A stretch of 64,000 bases of DNA. Source: Suipraeoptans intestinalis (lineage in GTDB: Bacteria; Bacillota; Clostridia; Lachnospirales; Lachnospiraceae). Below the pieces are notes generated by a model that saw nothing but the letters and a program-made list of their open reading frames with translations, was not told the DNA's origin and did no database searches. The stretch is from the NCBI RefSeq assembly GCF_009696485.1, contig NZ_VULY01000018.1, positions 62,001-126,000 of the forward strand, read 5' to 3'. Of this stretch, positions 53,017 to 62,285 are shown piece after piece; the first letter of the stretch is position 1, and every line of letters starts with the position of its first letter. The position numbers and the translations under genes were made by a program.

Positions 53017-55424
53017 GCTGTTTCCTCCTGCTTCTGTTTTCCTTCAAATAGTCTCTGTGTATAGTATACAGACTGCATGGCATCTTTTCCATAAAAATCT
53101 GCTCCGATGCTGTCTGCATATTCCTGATTTAGTACGGCTCCTCCTACCATGACTTTACAGTCCGGTTTCTTTTCTCTTAGAAGCCGTATGGTCTGCTCCA
53201 TGCTGACTACGGTAGTCGTCATAAGAGCGCTTAGGCCCACCAGATTTACCTGCCGCTTCAGCGCTGTTTCCACAATCGTCTCCGGCGCTACGTCCTTGCC
53301 CAGATCGATCACGTCAAAGCCATAATTTTCCAGCAGGACCTTCACGATATTTTTTCCGATGTCATGAATGTCTCCCTTGACGGTTGCCAGGATGACAGGC
53401 TCCTTTTTCTTCGCCTGCCCTTCCTCCCCGCCAAGCCTGTCCTTCAGGACTCCAAAGGCAATTTTAGCAGAATCCGCACTCATAAGCAACTGCGGCAAAA
53501 AGAGACTGCCTTTTTCAAATCCTTTTCCTACCGCGTCCAGCGCCGGGATCAGATGCTTCTGGATGATGGTAAATCCGTCCGTTTCTTTTAAAAGCGCCAG
53601 GGTGGACTGGTAAGCCTCCTCCTTCAGTCCTTTTTCAATGGCCTCTTTTAGGGAAATGCTTCCTCCGATTTTTACAGAGGACGATTGTCCGGTCGCCTGC
53701 TGCGCGTATGTCCGGATATAAGACGCACAGTTCCTGTCATATCCCATCAAGGCACAGAAGGCATCATACGCCCGCATCATGTCTTCCGAGGAGGGATTGA
53801 TGATCCCTGCCGACAGGCCGCTTTGCATGGCCATCGTGAAAAAGTGGGAGTTGATGATCCCTCTGCTGGGAAGACCAAAGGAAATGTTGGAAACACCAAG
53901 AACGGTACAGACTCCCAGCTCTTCCCGGACTCTCCTGAGGGCCTCCAGCGTAACCGCCGCACCCATTGGTTCCGAACTGATGGTCATAGCCAGTACATCG
54001 ATCACCACATCCTTTTTTGAGATCCCGTATTCGGCGGCTGTCTGCACAATCTTCCTTGCGATCTGCACCCGCCCTTCTGCCGTATCGGGAATCCCATCCT
54101 CGTCAATGGTCAGCCCCACTACCACGCCTCCATATTTTCGAACCAGAGGAAACACCTCCTTCATGGATTCCTGTTTCCCATTGACGGAATTGATCATAGG
54201 CTTCCCGTTATAGATACGCATCGCCTGTTCCATTGCTTCTGCGTCTACCGTGTCGATCTGGAGGGGAAGACTGGTGACGCTTTGCAGTTCTCTTACCACC
54301 TCTGTCATCATACGCACTTCGTCAATGTCGGGAAGTCCCACATTCACGTCCAGAATGTCTGCTCCCCGGTCCTGCTGGGTGATCCCTTCCTTTAGGATAT
54401 AATCAATGTTATGCTCCTTCAGAGCCTGCTTAAACAGCTTCTTCCCGGTAGGATTGATCCGCTCTCCGATCAGGACGGGCTTTTTTCCCAAGAGAACCGC
54501 CTTTCCGTAGGAAGAGACCATTGTGTGCGGTTTGGGAAGAACCTCCGGGCAGGTCTTATCTTTACATACCTGGATCATCCGACGGATATGCTCCGGCGTC
54601 GTTCCGCAGCAGCCACCGATGATGCAGGCTCCCTTGTCTGTGATCTCTCCCATGATCTCGGCAAATGTTTCCGGCGAAATGTCATAGAACACTTCTCCTT
54701 CTTTTTGTATGGGAAGGCCGGCGTTTGGCTTCACAATGATCGGGACGCTGGCATAGCGGGTCAGTTCCTCCAGAATGGGAAGCATCTGTGCCGGTCCCAG
54801 GCCGCAGTTGATCCCCAGCGCATCCACGCCCAAGCCCTCCAGAAGGGCTACCACCGAAGGAACGTCTCCCCCCGTCAGAAGTTTTCCTTTTTCGTCAAAA
54901 ATCATGGTGACAGATACCGGAAGGCTGGATGCTTCCTTTGCTGCCAGCACGGCCGCCTTTACCTCATAGGTATCGCTCATGGTCTCGATGTGAATCAGAT
55001 CTGCTCCGGCCTTTTCTCCATAACGGATCACTTCCTTGTAGGCGTTACAGGCCTCTTCAAATTCCAGATCTCCCATGGGCTTCAACAGCTTTCCGGTGGG
55101 TCCCAGATCCAGGGCGATATAGCGCTCTTCCCTGCACCCGCTCCTTTGGATCCCCTGCTTTACATGATCGACGGCTGCCTCCACTACTTCCTGTAAGCAA
55201 TACCCTGTTCCCTGAAACTTCAAGGCATTGGCCCCGAAGGTATTGGTCAGAAGGATACGACTTCCGGCCTGCGCATACTGTCTGTGAATATCAATGATCA
55301 CTTCCGGTTTTTCTATATTCCAGGATTCCGGCAGCTCTCCCGGCTTCAATCCTTCCTCCTGGAGAAGAGTTCCCATCCCTCCGTCAAAAAACAACAGTTC
55401 TTTTCCTAATCTGTCTCGCAGCAT
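53007..55424 (-). CDS. metH: B12-dependent methionine synthase lacking the activation domain
   Basis: 805 residues from the ATG with AGGAGG seven bases upstream; E. coli MetH has about 1227. Homocysteine domain with zinc cysteines C207 (GINCGLGP), C272 and C273 ([11 protein letters not shown]); pterin domain from about 318 ([19 protein letters not shown]); cap and cobalamin domain with [19 protein letters not shown] (His axial ligand) and [18 protein letters not shown]. It methylates homocysteine with methyl-THF. The missing SAM-binding reactivation domain is a separate gene 28 bp upstream, so this is a split enzyme. Confidence 0.95.
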   Translation of the reverse strand: MLRDRLGKELLFFDGGMGTLLQEEGLKPGELPESWNIEKPEVIIDIHRQYAQAGSRILLTNTFGANALKFQGTGYCLQEVVEAAVDHVKQGIQRSGCREERYIALDLGPTGKLLKPMGDLEFEEACNAYKEVIRYGEKAGADLIHIETMSDTYEVKAAVLAAKEASSLPVSVTMIFDEKGKLLTGGDVPSVVALLEGLGVDALGINCGLGPAQMLPILEELTRYASVPIIVKPNAGLPIQKEGEVFYDISPETFAEIMGEITDKGACIIGGCCGTTPEHIRRMIQVCKDKTCPEVLPKPHTMVSSYGKAVLLGKKPVLIGERINPTGKKLFKQALKEHNIDYILKEGITQQDRGADILDVNVGLPDIDEVRMMTEVVRELQSVTSLPLQIDTVDAEAMEQAMRIYNGKPMINSVNGKQESMKEVFPLVRKYGGVVVGLTIDEDGIPDTAEGRVQIARKIVQTAAEYGISKKDVVIDVLAMTISSEPMGAAVTLEALRRVREELGVCTVLGVSNISFGLPSRGIINSHFFTMAMQSGLSAGIINPSSEDMMRAYDAFCALMGYDRNCASYIRTYAQQATGQSSSVKIGGSISLKEAIEKGLKEEAYQSTLALLKETDGFTIIQKHLIPALDAVGKGFEKGSLFLPQLLMSADSAKIAFGVLKDRLGGEEGQAKKKEPVILATVKGDIHDIGKNIVKVLLENYGFDVIDLGKDVAPETIVETALKRQVNLVGLSALMTTTVVSMEQTIRLLREKKPDCKVMVGGAVLNQEYADSIGADFYGKDAMQSVYYTQRLFEGKQKQEETAWQ

Positions 55425-55452
55425 ACGATGCCTCCTGTATCTCTTCTTTATC

Positions 55453-56100
55453 TTATGAAGTAGCCCTCCGATAGGTGCAGTCCGTCTTATCACAGGCTTC
55501 GCAGCCCTGTCTGTGGCAGGAAATCGGCGTTTTGCTCAGTCCGATCACTGCTGTTACCGATTTGGTAGGAATCAGCATACAGCTGTCTGTAGCCATCAGT
55601 CCGATCTTTTTTTCACTTTCCAGCATACGAAGTACCAGTTTCTGGTGGCGTATATCAAAATCTCCATACCCGGGGCTGAACCTGGGACGTAGATACCATC
55701 CCTCCCGACCCAGATCTTCTTTCAGTTCCTCCTGCCGGGTATCCAGATATTCTTCCAGTATGGCCGCGGCACACGCCTGTAAGACCACCGCTTTTGCCAT
55801 GTCTGTCAATTCATATTTCCGAAGCAGACGGTCTACCTCAGCGCCCAGGGTCGCTCCCAGCATAAGAGCTTTTTCACACCCCTTCATGTTTTTTTTCAGA
55901 GCTTTGCTTTCTATCAGCAGGGATCCTATGGTAATCTGCCCGTCCGTCTCCTGCAATTCAAAAATGCGGTAGACCATTCGCTGCTCTGCCACCTGATCCA
56001 GCTCCCGGAAGGAGTCGGATATCAGTCTTTTGGTATCAGCATCTACCGCATTTTTTCCATATCCCAGATAACGGATCGCTTCTTTTGTTTTTCTGTCCAT
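55453..56100 (-). CDS. Stand-alone methionine synthase activation-domain protein
   Basis: 215 residues. WYLRPRFSPGYGDFDIRHQK is the SAM-binding signature (RxSPGYGD) of the Met_synt_B12 domain, and GLMATDSCMLIPTKSVTAVI (the S-x-A-x2-G region) follows. The N-terminal part (about 1-110) is helical with LMLGATLGAEVDRLLRKYEL. The C-terminal CHRQGCEACDKTDC is cysteine-rich and may bind metal. It should reductively remethylate cob(II)alamin on the metH product. Lies between metF and metH. Confidence 0.92.
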   Translation of the reverse strand: MDRKTKEAIRYLGYGKNAVDADTKRLISDSFRELDQVAEQRMVYRIFELQETDGQITIGSLLIESKALKKNMKGCEKALMLGATLGAEVDRLLRKYELTDMAKAVVLQACAAAILEEYLDTRQEELKEDLGREGWYLRPRFSPGYGDFDIRHQKLVLRMLESEKKIGLMATDSCMLIPTKSVTAVIGLSKTPISCHRQGCEACDKTDCTYRRATS

Positions 56101-56110
56101 CTGCTTTGCC

Positions 56111-56977
56111 CTATACCCGGATGATCTGGGAAATATTTTCCAGGATCTTCCTTCCGATCTCCGGTTTGTTCATGGTATAAATATGTACCTGGCGGATCCC
56201 GTTTGCCAGAAGATCTATGATCTGATCGGTGGCATATGCGATACCGGCCTGCTCCATCGCCGCACTGTTTTCTCCAAAACGATCCAGGATTGCCAGAAAT
56301 CTTGCCGGAAGAACTGTTCCGGACAGTTGACAGATCCTCTGCATCTGTTTGGCATTGGTTACCGGCATGATCCCCGGTATTACCGGAACCGTGATCCCTT
56401 TTTCCCGGATCCTGTAGAGGAAATTATAAAGGATATGGTTGTCAAAAAACATCTGTGTCGTTAAAAAATCCACGCCGCAGTCCACTTTTTCCTTCAGATG
56501 CCGGATATCGTCTTTTTTATGGGGCGTTTCCACGTGTCCCTCGGGATAACAGGCAGCTCCGATACAAAAATCCCCTCTGGTCCGGATATCTTCGATGAGT
56601 TCCGATGCATACCGATAGTGATTGGGAAGGGGAAACTGACCGGAGTCCGGAATGTCTCCCCGAAGGGCCAGGATATTCTCGATCCCTTCTTCTTTCAGTC
56701 TGTCAATGACCTGGTGTACCTGCTCCCGTGTGGAAGACACACATGTCAGATGTGCCAGACTGGTTACTCCGGCTTTGGAGATGGCGGCTGCGATCCCCGC
56801 CGTCTGACTGCTGGTTCCTCCGCCTGCGCCATAGGTCACACTGATAAAATCCGGCTGCAAGGTTATCAGTTCTTTTACTGCCTGCAAAACAGATTCTTTT
56901 CCACTTTCCGTCTTGGGCGGAAAGACTTCAAAAGAAATATGGGCGCCTTTTTTTTCTAAAATGTCTTTAATCTTCAT
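56111..56977 (-). CDS. metF: Methylenetetrahydrofolate reductase
   Basis: 288 residues. ISFEVFPPKTESGKESVLQA, FISVTYGAGGGTSSQTAGIA, ALRGDIPDSG, FLTTQMFFDNHILYNFLYRI and PVIPGIMPVTNAKQMQRICQ are MTHFR hallmarks (FAD site). It reduces CH2-THF to CH3-THF for MetH. Short, catalytic-domain-only form. Ends 10 bp before the activation-domain gene, so the three genes form a methionine operon. Confidence 0.96.
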   Translation of the reverse strand: MKIKDILEKKGAHISFEVFPPKTESGKESVLQAVKELITLQPDFISVTYGAGGGTSSQTAGIAAAISKAGVTSLAHLTCVSSTREQVHQVIDRLKEEGIENILALRGDIPDSGQFPLPNHYRYASELIEDIRTRGDFCIGAACYPEGHVETPHKKDDIRHLKEKVDCGVDFLTTQMFFDNHILYNFLYRIREKGITVPVIPGIMPVTNAKQMQRICQLSGTVLPARFLAILDRFGENSAAMEQAGIAYATDQIIDLLANGIRQVHIYTMNKPEIGRKILENISQIIRV

Positions 56978-57011
56978 TGCTCATCCTTTTCGTTGTCCAA
57001 AACATCTGCGT

Positions 57012-58454
57012 TTACTCTGTCAGTTCTCGGTACAGTCTCTCATATTGCCGGGCGGAGCTGTTCCAGGAGAAGTCTCTTTCCATTCCTCTCTGAGCGATCC
57101 GGTTCCATTCCCTCTTTTTGTCATAGAAGACATGCTCTGCATAACGGATGATCCCCAGCATTTCGTGGGCGTTATAGTTGCTGAAACTAAATCCTGTTCC
57201 TGCTTTTTCAAACTCATTGTACGGCTCCACCGTATCTTTCAATCCTCCCGTTTCCCGCACGATCGGCACTGTTCCGTACCGAAGGCTCATCAGCTGGCTG
57301 AGGCCACAGGGCTCAAACAGGGACGGCATTAAAAATCCGTCGCAGGACGCATAAATCTTATGGGACATAGGCTCCGAATAATAGATATTGGCAGAAACCT
57401 TTCCCGGATACTTCCACTCAAAATGGCGGAACATATTTTCATACCGTTCTTCTCCGGTTCCCAGAACCACCAGCTGAATGGCGTCCTGACACAGTTCGTC
57501 CAAAATGCAGGCGATCAGATCCAGGCCTTTCTGGTCTGTCAGTCGGGATACGATGCCCAGCATCATAACCTTGGGGTTTTCTTCCAGCCCCAGCTCTTTT
57601 TGCAGCTCCGCTTTGTTTTTCTTCTTTTCCCTGCGGAAGCTGTCCACCGTGTATTTCTTAAAAATATGCCGGTCTGTGGCCGGATCATATTCTTTGTAGT
57701 CGATCCCGTTGACAATTCCCCACAAATGATTGGATCTGGCTCGCATCAATCCATCCAGTCCTTCTCCGTAGAAGGGCATCTGTATTTCCTGTGCATAAGA
57801 ATTGCTGACTGTCGTGATCCGATCTGCATATACGATTCCGCCTTTCAGATAATTGGCATCCTTGTAGGCTTCCATTTTGTCGGGAGAAAAATAGTAAGAG
57901 GGAAGTCCTGTGATATCCTGGATCCGTTTAGTATCCCAGATTCCCTGGAATTTCAGGTTATGAATGGTCATCACGGTACGGATCCCTCTGTAATAGGGAT
58001 CTCCGTATCTGAAATTATCCAGATAAACCGGCACCAGCCCCGACTGCCAGTCATGGCAGTGGATAATATCCGGGCAGAAATCAATGACCGGAAGGGAGCT
58101 TAATACGGCCTTGGAGAAAAAAGCAAACTTTTCTACATCGGTATATACATCTCCATAAGGGGCAAATCCGCCGAAATAGAACTCATTGTCTATAAAATAG
58201 AAGGTGATCCCCTCATGAACCAGTTCCAGGATCCCCACATACTGCGTCCGCCAATTGAGATCCATATAAAAGTGTGTCCGGTAGATCAGCTTACTGCTCC
58301 ATTCTTCCTTCATGCACAGATATTTGGGAAGAATGACCCGCACATCCCACTCTTCTTTCTCAAAATATTTAGGCAGGGAGCCTACTACATCTGCAAGTCC
58401 TCCCGTCTTAATAAATGGAACCGATTCCGATGCTACAAACAATACCTTTTTCAT
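57012..58454 (-). CDS. glgA: Glycogen synthase (ADP-glucose)
   Basis: 480 residues from the ATG with GGGAGGG nine bases upstream. GT5: MKKVLFVASESVPFIKTGGL with the KTGGLADVVG ADP-binding motif, IIHCHDWQSGLVPVY, HNLKFQGIWD, GIVYADRITTVSNSYAQEI and LFEPCGLSQLMSLRYGTVPI (E-x7-E). It extends alpha-1,4-glucan. No other glg gene is in the window, so it is an isolated glycogen gene in a one-carbon/DNA-repair neighbourhood. Confidence 0.95.
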   Translation of the reverse strand: MKKVLFVASESVPFIKTGGLADVVGSLPKYFEKEEWDVRVILPKYLCMKEEWSSKLIYRTHFYMDLNWRTQYVGILELVHEGITFYFIDNEFYFGGFAPYGDVYTDVEKFAFFSKAVLSSLPVIDFCPDIIHCHDWQSGLVPVYLDNFRYGDPYYRGIRTVMTIHNLKFQGIWDTKRIQDITGLPSYYFSPDKMEAYKDANYLKGGIVYADRITTVSNSYAQEIQMPFYGEGLDGLMRARSNHLWGIVNGIDYKEYDPATDRHIFKKYTVDSFRREKKKNKAELQKELGLEENPKVMMLGIVSRLTDQKGLDLIACILDELCQDAIQLVVLGTGEERYENMFRHFEWKYPGKVSANIYYSEPMSHKIYASCDGFLMPSLFEPCGLSQLMSLRYGTVPIVRETGGLKDTVEPYNEFEKAGTGFSFSNYNAHEMLGIIRYAEHVFYDKKREWNRIAQRGMERDFSWNSSARQYERLYRELTE

Positions 58455-58487
58455 ACCGTTTCCCTCCCTGAAAAAAATATGCAATCA

Positions 58488-60170
58488 TTATATATCACTT
58501 TTTATCTGAAACGCAAGTTCTTTCATTTCGGAGGCATTCTTTCTTACTGCCTCTGTAATCTTTGCCCCTCCCAGGATCCTTGCCAGTTCCTCCACCTGTT
58601 CTTTTTCATTTAGCCGGCTGATCTGTGTTTTGACCGAATCTTCTTTCGTGGTCTTTGTGATCCGAAAATGTGTATCTGCCATCGCTGCGATCTGAGCCAG
58701 ATGGGTAACGCAAAGAACCTGATGATGCTTTCCGATCACTGCCATTTTTTCCGATACCTTCTGGGCTGTCCTGCCGCTGATCCCTACGTCGATCTCATCA
58801 AAGATCAGAGTATCCGTCTGTCCCTTTCTGGCTGTAATGGTCTTAATGACCAGCATGAGACGGGACAATTCTCCGCCGGACGCCACACGGATCAAGGGTT
58901 TTGGCGACTGTCCCGGATTTAAGGATACCATAAATTCTGCTTCATCGATCCCATCGGCTGTACAGGCGTTTGCTTCCTCCAGGGAGATCTGAAATACCAC
59001 CGATTCAAAATTCAGATCCCGCAGCCCTTCCTCGATCATCGGCTCCAGCCGGGCAGCATATTCTCTGCGCAGTTCAGAAAGCTCCCCTGCCTTCTCATGC
59101 AAGATCCTTCCGGTCTCTTTTACTTTATCTTCCAGCCGCTTCAGATAGCCGTCAAAGTCTTTCAGGATCGCTATCTTTTCTTTCTTTTTCTGACAGGCTT
59201 CCAGAATCTCTTCCACACTTGCTCCATACTTGGCCTTCAGGTGGTTCAGCAGGTTTAATCGCTCCTCTGTCTCCTCAAATTCTTCCGGGGAAAACTCCAG
59301 ACTGTGGCTGCAATGGTCCAGATCCCGGTGAAAATCCTCCAGCAGTCCTTCTATCTGAACCAGTTGTTGGTACAGGCTGTCCACCTCTCCATCCAGGTCT
59401 GCCACTGCCGCAAGGGAACGGACTCCCCTGCTCAGGGCGTCTCCTGCACTTTCGCCCCCTTCCCGGGTATATCTGACGGTCTCCCACAAGGCATCCCGGA
59501 TCCTTTTTCCGTGAAGCATCTTGTGGTAGGTTTTTTCCAGTTCCATATCCTCTTTCGGGGTTATGCGCGCCTCCTCGATCTCTTTCACCTCATACAGCAA
59601 AAGATCCAGCTCTCTGCCGCTGTTTGCGCTCCTTGCGCTGCCCTGCTCCAGCTTTCTTCGCAGTCGATGGTACTCCTGGTGACAGTGCCGAATCTCCCGC
59701 TTTTTTTCAAATGCTTTTTCTCCGATAAAACTGTCCAGGATCTCCAGATGGTTCTTTTTCTGTAACAGAGACTGGTGCTCATGCTGACCGTGGATATCGA
59801 TCAGCAGGGACGCCACGTCTGACAGTCTGGATTTCTGCACCGTCTCTCCGTTGATCCGGCTGACACTTCTTTTTCCGCTGATCTTGCGGGACAGGATTAC
59901 CTGATCCTCCTCTGTCTCGACGCCCAGATCCTGCAGCTTTTTCTGCTGCTGCGGATCCTGTACCAGAAAGGTCAGTTCCACCAGTCCGGATTCCGCACCC
60001 TCCCGGATCATATCTGCGGCATACTTCCCGCCCAGAGCCAGTCCTATCGATCCCATCAGAATGGATTTTCCGGTACCTGTCTCTCCGGTCAAAATATTCA
60101 GTCCTTCTGTAAATTCCATATCCAGTTCTTCTATTAACGCCAGATTTTTTACATATAGATTCTGTAACAT
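58488..60170 (-). CDS. recN: DNA repair protein RecN
   Basis: 560 residues. N-terminal LYVKNLALIEELDMEFTEGL, Walker A ILTGETGTGKSILMGSI (about 27-43), two coiled-coil arms (about 150-350) and the C-terminal head with ASGGELSRLMLVIKTI signature, DTLIFDEIDVGISGRTAQKV Walker B and VTHLAQIAAMADTHF. An SMC-like protein acting on double-strand breaks. Next to argR, the classical order. No LexA box was noticed in the 10 bp before it. Confidence 0.96.
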   Translation of the reverse strand: MLQNLYVKNLALIEELDMEFTEGLNILTGETGTGKSILMGSIGLALGGKYAADMIREGAESGLVELTFLVQDPQQQKKLQDLGVETEEDQVILSRKISGKRSVSRINGETVQKSRLSDVASLLIDIHGQHEHQSLLQKKNHLEILDSFIGEKAFEKKREIRHCHQEYHRLRRKLEQGSARSANSGRELDLLLYEVKEIEEARITPKEDMELEKTYHKMLHGKRIRDALWETVRYTREGGESAGDALSRGVRSLAAVADLDGEVDSLYQQLVQIEGLLEDFHRDLDHCSHSLEFSPEEFEETEERLNLLNHLKAKYGASVEEILEACQKKKEKIAILKDFDGYLKRLEDKVKETGRILHEKAGELSELRREYAARLEPMIEEGLRDLNFESVVFQISLEEANACTADGIDEAEFMVSLNPGQSPKPLIRVASGGELSRLMLVIKTITARKGQTDTLIFDEIDVGISGRTAQKVSEKMAVIGKHHQVLCVTHLAQIAAMADTHFRITKTTKEDSVKTQISRLNEKEQVEELARILGGAKITEAVRKNASEMKELAFQIKSDI

Positions 60171-60180
60171 CCTGCCTCCA

Positions 60181-60630
60181 TCAAATGATCTTGCGAATCT
60201 TTTCCATTACCGTCCCAACAGCCTCTTTGCTGCGGACTACACAGATGATCGTGTCGTCTCCTGCCACGCTTCCTACGATCTCTTCCCATTCCATTCCATC
60301 AATGGCTGCGCAGACCGCCATCGCCATTCCCGACATGGTTTTGACCACCAGAATGTTCTGCGCCACGTCCATGGACAAATATCCTTCTTTCAGAACTCTC
60401 CTATGTTTTTCTTTCATACTGCCGTGACTCTTTTGCTGAAGGGCATATCTTTGACGACCGTTCTCCCCCTGGATTTTTGTCAGCTTCAGATTGCGGATAT
60501 CCCGGGACACCGTCGCCTGTGTCACATCATATCCCTCCGCCCGCAGGTAACTGGCCAGTTCCTCCTGGGTCTCCACCTGATATTTGTGGATCAGCTCTAT
60601 GATTTTTGTGTGTCTGCCCGCTTTTACCAT
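60181..60630 (-). CDS. argR: Arginine repressor ArgR
   Basis: 149 residues. Winged helix with KIIELIHKYQVETQEELASY, GYDVTQATVSRDIRNLKLTK; C-terminal hexamerisation and arginine-binding domain with NILVVKTMSGMAMAVCAAID and VGSVAGDDTIICVVRS (GDDT arginine site). It regulates arginine genes, possibly relevant to the ornithine-cyclodeaminase-like gene at 10.5 kb; that link is untested. Located between nadK and recN as usual. Confidence 0.96.
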   Translation of the reverse strand: MVKAGRHTKIIELIHKYQVETQEELASYLRAEGYDVTQATVSRDIRNLKLTKIQGENGRQRYALQQKSHGSMKEKHRRVLKEGYLSMDVAQNILVVKTMSGMAMAVCAAIDGMEWEEIVGSVAGDDTIICVVRSKEAVGTVMEKIRKII

Positions 60631-60631
60631 C

Positions 60632-61465
60632 TTAATTTCCTCTCATCTTCCTTCGTAATGTTTCCAGAAAACTGACCCGGTTCAACTGCAGGATCCGAGT
60701 GGCTTCCTTTGCTCTGCGCACGCTGATCTTGTCCCCCGTCTTCACCGCCATGCTTTCTATTCCGTCAAAAGACACCAGCGCCTCTTCCTTTGTCCCTCTT
60801 CGTCCTTTCCCGATCTTGATCATGATCTCATCTTCCGCCGATAAAATAATGCTCCTTGCATAAAGGGCATGGCAGCAGATAGGCGTTACCAGGATCAGGG
60901 AAGCAGTAGGCTCCACGATAGGCCCCCCCGCCGACAGATTGTATGCCGTAGATCCTGTCGGTGTGGAAATAATGACGCCGTCCGCCTCATACTCGTTTAG
61001 CAGCTCTCCGTTTACGTACAGGTCAAAGCGAATGATCCTGGGCCCGCCATTTCGGGTCAGTACGATATCATTCAGAGCCACATCCCATCGATTTTCTCCT
61101 GTTTCTCCGTACAACATCATTCGGTTTTCTATGTCAAATTCTCCCCGAACCACCTGAGTCATGGCAGCTTCCAGACTTCCAGGTTCCACCTCCGTCAGAT
61201 ACCCCAAGGTTCCCATATTGATCCCCAGGATGGGAATCCCGCGTCCCCGGAGCAAGCGCGCCACCTCTATCAGGCTGCCGTCTCCGCCGATCACCAGGGC
61301 GCACTCCACATCTTCCGGGATCTCCTTCAGCAGGATCTTCTTTTCTGCATCTTTCGGACAGAGGATTCCCTTCTTTCCGTTTTTTTCCAGAAGGGAAAGA
61401 ACCTCTCCCGTCACTTTTCCGTCTTTATCTTTTCCGTCGTTTGTTACGATCAAAAATTTGTCCAT
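60632..61465 (-). CDS. nadK: NAD kinase
   Basis: 277 residues. ALVIGGDGSLIEVARLLRGR (GGDG motif), ILGINMGTLGYLTEV (the N-x-GxLGFL region), EADGVIISTPTGSTAYNLSA and GGPIVEPTASLILVTPICCH are diagnostic. It makes NADP from NAD and ATP. Ends two bases before argR and follows tlyA by 13 bp. Confidence 0.96.
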   Translation of the reverse strand: MDKFLIVTNDGKDKDGKVTGEVLSLLEKNGKKGILCPKDAEKKILLKEIPEDVECALVIGGDGSLIEVARLLRGRGIPILGINMGTLGYLTEVEPGSLEAAMTQVVRGEFDIENRMMLYGETGENRWDVALNDIVLTRNGGPRIIRFDLYVNGELLNEYEADGVIISTPTGSTAYNLSAGGPIVEPTASLILVTPICCHALYARSIILSAEDEIMIKIGKGRRGTKEEALVSFDGIESMAVKTGDKISVRRAKEATRILQLNRVSFLETLRRKMRGN

Positions 61466-61478
61466 TGATTTTTTCCCT

Positions 61479-62285
61479 TTATTCTTTTGTCAGTTCTCCA
61501 AAGGCCTGCTCCACCAGTTTTGGAATTTCCACAGCAAGATCCTCCCCCGGAGAATGCTTTCTGGCAAGATGGATCAGGTATTCAATATTCCCTTCCGGCC
61601 CCCGGATGGGAGAATACTCCAGATTTCTCACCTGAAATCCGATATCTTCTGCATGTCGGACGATCATTTCTATGACTTCAACATGCGTAGTCCTATCTCG
61701 TACCACTCCTTTTTTCCCCACCTTTTCCCGCCCCGCCTCAAACTGTGGTTTGATCAGGGCTACGATCTCGCCGTCTTCTGTCAGGTACGCTGCAACAGGC
61801 GGAAGGACTTTCTTTAGAGAAATAAAGGAAACATCAATGGAAGAGAACTCTACCGGCTCCTGAAACGCCTCCGGCGTCACATACCGGATATTGGTCTTTT
61901 CCATGGAAACCACCCGCTCATCCTGCCGCAGCTTCCAGTCCAGCTGTCCTCTCCCCACATCGATGGCATACACCTTTTTTGCCCCGTTTTGCAGCATGCA
62001 GTCGGTAAATCCTCCCGTAGAAGCTCCCACATCGGTACATACCTTTTCTTTCACCGACACTGCAAACTGTTTCATGGCCTTTTCCAGCTTCAATCCTCCC
62101 CTGCTGACATAGGGAAGCGTGGAGCCTCTTACTTCTATGGACACCTCTTCCGGAAAAAAGGATCCGGCCTTATCTTCCTTCTGTCCCTCTACATAAACAA
62201 TCCCTGACATGATAATGGCCTTCGCCTTCTCTCTGGAAGGCGCCAGGTTCCGTTTCGTCAGCAGGATATCCAGTCTTTCTTTCAT
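61479..62285 (-). CDS. tlyA: TlyA-family rRNA 2'-O-methyltransferase
   Basis: 268 residues. N-terminal S4 domain (ERLDILLTKRNLAPSREKAK), then YVSRGGLKLEKAMKQFAV, TDVGASTGGFTDCMLQNGAK (SAM site), VYAIDVGRGQLDWKLRQDER and LIKPQFEAGREKVGKKGVVR (catalytic Lys). It methylates 16S/23S rRNA cytidines; haemolysin naming is historical. It overlaps dxs by ATGA. Confidence 0.95.
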   Translation of the reverse strand: MKERLDILLTKRNLAPSREKAKAIIMSGIVYVEGQKEDKAGSFFPEEVSIEVRGSTLPYVSRGGLKLEKAMKQFAVSVKEKVCTDVGASTGGFTDCMLQNGAKKVYAIDVGRGQLDWKLRQDERVVSMEKTNIRYVTPEAFQEPVEFSSIDVSFISLKKVLPPVAAYLTEDGEIVALIKPQFEAGREKVGKKGVVRDRTTHVEVIEMIVRHAEDIGFQVRNLEYSPIRGPEGNIEYLIHLARKHSPGEDLAVEIPKLVEQAFGELTKE

